Source: Oscillospiraceae bacterium
Lineage (GTDB): Bacteria; Bacillota; Clostridia; Oscillospirales; Ruminococcaceae
Length of the DNA stretch: 8,553 nt
NCBI GenBank assembly: GCA_016295545.1
Contig: JAEDLA010000052.1
Span: 1-8,553 of the forward strand
Direction: 5' to 3'
Positions 6,440 through 8,553 of this stretch are shown in pieces (within the stretch, counting starts at the first letter, position 1; each line of letters opens with the position of its first letter). The notes beneath the pieces were generated by a model. That model searched no databases, had not been told where the DNA came from, and worked only from the letters and a program-made list of their open reading frames with translations. The position numbers and the translations under genes are program-made.

Positions 6440-7018
6440 TCAGTCTGTTTCCATATCAGTTTCAGAATCCTCCGCTCTGCCGGAAAAAACCTCATCTGTT
6501 TCCAGCGGATTTCCTGAAAGAGGCGGCAGCTCTGCAAGAGAGCTGAGTCCGAAGCTTCGGAGAAAAACAGGTGTTGTTCTGTATACTATTGGTTTTCCTG
6601 GCACATCAAGCCGTCCTGCTTCCTCAACAAGTCCCTTTTCCACAAGATTGTTTATTACAGACGAGCTGTCAATACCTCTGACGCTCTCCACAAATCCCTT
6701 TGAAACAGGCTGATTATAGGCAATTACAGTAAGAGCCTCCATAGCCGCATTGGAAAGGGGGGTATTTTTTTTAGTTTCAAGGGCAGCTCTTATCTGCGGA
6801 GCAAATTCCTGCCTTGTACACATCTGGTAGCTGCTGTCAAGACGAGCTATGTATATACCGCTTCCGCAGTCGTCATAACGGTCATTAAGCAGCTTTATCA
6901 TCGAAGAAAGAGTTCCTGTATCCGTTTCACTTGCCTGAGCAAGGCGATAAATTTCAACAGGCTCACCGCTGGCGAACAGTATTGCTTCTATTGCGCCGAG
7001 CTTTTTCTGGATTTCCAT
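6440..7018 (-). CDS. scpB: Segregation and condensation protein B
   Basis: ScpB (192 residues) is a tandem winged-helix protein. It dimerises and binds the C-terminal part of ScpA in the SMC-ScpA-ScpB condensin, which organises and helps separate the chromosome. The conserved start (IEAILFASGEPV, 10-21) is present. So are the second-domain blocks ALTVIAYNQPVSKGFVESVRG (from about 95), LVEKGLVEEAGRLDVPGKP and FLRSFGLSSLAELP. An acidic tail of about 20 residues ends the protein. The ATG at 7018 has GGAGAG upstream. It overlaps the 3' end of scpA by 31 nt, which suggests coupled translation and balanced amounts of the partners. Length is normal for the family. Confidence 0.96.
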   Translation of the reverse strand: MEIQKKLGAIEAILFASGEPVEIYRLAQASETDTGTLSSMIKLLNDRYDDCGSGIYIARLDSSYQMCTRQEFAPQIRAALETKKNTPLSNAAMEALTVIAYNQPVSKGFVESVRGIDSSSVINNLVEKGLVEEAGRLDVPGKPIVYRTTPVFLRSFGLSSLAELPPLSGNPLETDEVFSGRAEDSETDMETD

Positions 7019-7743
7019 GCTTTTCTCTCTCCGTCCTTTCTTCCCTTAAAGAAAACTATCATATTATCGCTGCTTATGCCAATTCTTCCGGATTTTGTAA
7101 GCTCCAGAACGGCAAGGAACGTTGCAACACGGGCAGAACGGTCAGTTACTCCCTCATACAGTCTGTCCATCTGAACCTCGCCTGTATTATAAAGCTCACG
7201 GAGAATATGAACTACCTTTGACATAACAGATACTATTCTCCGCTTTACAACTGAATTTATCTTGTTCTCAATGTGAAGCTTCTGGCTGACCGGTTTTAAG
7301 TTTTTATTTGACAAAGCGCTGTATGCCATTACAAGCCGTTCCGGTTCATGAACAAGGCTATAAGTCATATCTGCTTTGATTTTCATAGGCTGGCGTACAA
7401 ATATATCACTGCCCACAAATCTGTCCCGGAGGTCGGCTGCTGCCTTTTTACAGACGGAGTATTCAATAAGTGCGCCCTCAAGTTCCTTTTTCAGCTGTTC
7501 AGCTTCCTCCTGACGTGGCAGAAGATAGGCTGTTTTAATATAGATAAGCCTTGCCGCCATTTCAAGAAATTCTCCTGCAAGCTCCAGATTCTGCTCGTGA
7601 CACTGGTCAATATAGAGCAGATACTGTTCCAGCAGCAGTGATATCTCAATGTCACAGATATTAAGCTTATGTTTGGAAATAAGATTAAGCAGCAGGTCAA
7701 GAGGACCTTCAAAAACATCAAGCTTAAAAGACAAAGTCTCCAT
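6988..7743 (-). CDS. scpA: Segregation and condensation protein A (kleisin)
   Basis: ScpA (251 residues) is the kleisin bridging the SMC heads in bacterial condensin. The N-terminal SMC-neck binding part carries FEGPLDLLLNLI, then CDIEISLLLEQYL. The family block AGEFLEMAARLIYIKTAYLLP follows at about residues 57-77. A variable middle leads to the C-terminal winged helix (about 178-235, including FLAVLELTKSGRI). The ATG at 7743 is chosen: it gives METLSFKLDVFEG, AGGTGG lies 5 nt upstream, and it forms a TAATG overlap with the stop of the M50-like gene. A GTG at 7752 would add three residues without a better site. It overlaps scpB at its 3' end. Confidence 0.96.
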   Translation of the reverse strand: METLSFKLDVFEGPLDLLLNLISKHKLNICDIEISLLLEQYLLYIDQCHEQNLELAGEFLEMAARLIYIKTAYLLPRQEEAEQLKKELEGALIEYSVCKKAAADLRDRFVGSDIFVRQPMKIKADMTYSLVHEPERLVMAYSALSNKNLKPVSQKLHIENKINSVVKRRIVSVMSKVVHILRELYNTGEVQMDRLYEGVTDRSARVATFLAVLELTKSGRIGISSDNMIVFFKGRKDGERKAWKSRKSSAQ

Positions 7744-8420
7744 TATTTCCACCTGACTGCCGGGATCCAGCTGAACACACGTCCGAGCAGACCGTCAACG
7801 AAATTAATAAGATAATCAAGGGGATTTATCTGCGACGGCAGAGTGAAAAGCAGAATAAGAATTATCAATGCAACAATGTTGATATTCTGCTGATTTGAAT
7901 AGTACCAGCGTTCAAACTTGTCTCCTGCAAAATGCTTTAAAATATAGAAACCGTCCATTGGAGGGATAGGAAGCAGGAAAAGTACGGCAAGACATACGCT
8001 TATACGTGAAATAAATCCCAGGAGTATATACACGCATAAACCGATATTAAAGGTCGCACTGTTATAAACAGAATCCAAACAAAGCAGCAGATTGCTAATA
8101 AGATTACATACCAGTCCGCTGATCAGCAATGCTGCAGGTGCTGCAACAGAGGTCAGAAGAACGCCCTTGCGTGGATCTCGCATATTGCGGTAATTTATAG
8201 GCATTGGCTTTGTCCAGCCGAATCCGATAAGAAGAATCAGAATTGAACCAATAGGATCAAGGTGAGAAATAGGATTGAGCGTCAGCCGTCCTGAGCGTTC
8301 AGCCGTGTCGTCACCCATCCACCTTGCGGCAACGCCTCTTGCAACATCACACAAAGGAAAGATAAGAAGCAGTACAAGAACACGGGAAAAATATTTAAGA
8401 AAAATATTAATATTATCCAT
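7743..8420 (-). CDS. Site-2 protease (M50B) family membrane protein with degenerate zinc motif
   Basis: This 225-residue multi-pass membrane protein clearly matches the compact M50B family often found beside scpA in Firmicutes. GDDTAERSGRLTLNPISHLDPIGS begins near residue 36; GFGWTKPMPIN (67-77) and LPIPPMDG (150-157) are family landmarks. The HExxH zinc motif, expected just before GDDTA, reads Cys24-Asp-Val-Ala-Arg28, so all three key residues are replaced. Asp156 of the third-ligand DG motif remains. Proteolysis is therefore unlikely; it may be a pseudoprotease that binds partners, or a decaying gene with an intact frame. Hydrophobic segments lie at about 11-23, 57-69, 88-116, 126-152 and 180-194. 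The ATG at 8420 has GAGG 5 nt upstream; a TTG at 8435 would add five residues. It is the first gene of the operon. Confidence 0.85.
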   Translation of the reverse strand: MDNINIFLKYFSRVLVLLLIFPLCDVARGVAARWMGDDTAERSGRLTLNPISHLDPIGSILILLIGFGWTKPMPINYRNMRDPRKGVLLTSVAAPAALLISGLVCNLISNLLLCLDSVYNSATFNIGLCVYILLGFISRISVCLAVLFLLPIPPMDGFYILKHFAGDKFERWYYSNQQNINIVALIILILLFTLPSQINPLDYLINFVDGLLGRVFSWIPAVRWK

Positions 8421-8487
8421 AAGCACCTCACACAATAAATATTGGCTTTTTTCCGGAAAGTAATCACCGTCAAAGCACTTTCTATTT

Positions 8488-8516
8488 ATTATACTATATT
8501 TTTCCGATTATTTCAA
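8488..8516 (-). promoter_or_regulatory. Sigma-A type promoter of the scp operon
   Basis: On the - strand TTGAAA (8511-8516) and TATAAT (8488-8493) are separated by exactly 17 nt, five of six and six of six matches to the vegetative consensus. Transcription should start near 8481, giving a leader of about 60 nt before the ATG at 8420. No riboswitch fold is evident in that leader. This is the only strong promoter I can see for the ten-gene - strand block. Confidence 0.8.
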
Positions 8517-8553
8517 GTCCTCATCAAAGAATTTTTTGAATTTCTGAATATTA
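8508..8553 (-). CDS. Possible 3' end of an upstream gene (very short, uncertain)
   Basis: Reading leftwards from the window edge, one - strand frame stays open for 14 codons and ends in a TAA at 8508-8510, with the C-terminal sequence NIQKFKKFFDEDLK. The other two frames close early. A charged C-terminus of this kind is plausible for a real protein, but 14 codons prove nothing. If real, its stop overlaps the -35 region of the scp operon promoter. Confidence 0.25.
   Translation of the reverse strand, partial: NIQKFKKFFDEDLK

Noticed and set aside
6418..6537. N-terminal 40-residue extension of the DUF2953 protein
   Set aside because: It overlaps scpB in another frame; the ATG at 6417 has a strong AAAGGAG site and starts directly with the membrane helix.
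1235..8420. A new defence, toxin-antitoxin or biosynthetic system in the - strand block
   Set aside because: Most of the genes belong to recognised core families and the order matches known Firmicutes scp/ytfJ/dac/rluB neighbourhoods; nothing suggests a defence or secondary-metabolite module.
8421..8487. Riboswitch or T-box in the leader of the scp operon
   Set aside because: The leader is only about 60 nt and AT-rich, with no long stems or recognisable conserved motif apart from a short TTCCGGAA palindrome.

Overview
The window looks like a piece of a low-to-moderate GC Firmicutes chromosome, most likely a Clostridia member close to Ruminococcus/Oscillospiraceae. The basis is the gene content (scpA-scpB with DUF2953, ytfJ/gerW, a DacF-type D,D-carboxypeptidase and rluB in that order), strong AGGAG-type ribosome binding sites, and a MetA of the acetyl-CoA-using Firmicutes type. 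The genus is an inference; no rRNA or marker gene is present to fix it.

Left region, + strand (1-1056): the 3' part of a CE4 polysaccharide deacetylase gene cut by the window edge, followed 1 nt later by a small DUF2752 membrane protein gene.

Convergent junction (1057-1234): no gene. It holds a compact 132-bp element (1101-1232) with perfect 11-bp terminal inverted repeats that begin and end in TTAA, and inside it a perfect 18-bp stem with a 5-nt loop (1134-1174). This looks like a MITE or REP-like non-coding mobile element.

Main block, - strand (8493 down to 1235): ten tightly packed co-directional genes behind one good sigma-A type promoter (TTGAAA, 17 nt, TATAAT at 8488-8516). In transcription order: an M50-family membrane protein whose HExxH zinc motif is destroyed, scpA, scpB, a DUF2953 membrane protein, ytfJ/gerW, dacF, rluB, a small GNAT-like protein, metAA and a DUF4190 membrane protein. 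Gaps are at most 57 nt and several genes overlap or nearly touch (M50/scpA by a TAATG junction, scpA/scpB by 31 nt), so an operon or set of overlapping operons is likely. The only larger gap, before dacF, carries a candidate forespore-sigma promoter.

Functionally the block joins chromosome condensation (ScpAB, partners of SMC), sporulation-linked proteins (YtfJ, DacF), envelope proteins of unknown role (DUF2953, DUF4190, M50-like), ribosome modification (RluB) and the first committed step of methionine synthesis (MetAA). This is mostly a conserved core neighbourhood. The least ordinary items are the apparent pseudoprotease, the TTAA-bounded element, the possible dacF promoter, and metAA sitting in the operon without an S-box or T-box leader. 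I found no CRISPR array, phage module, tRNA or rRNA, and no clear new multi-gene system.
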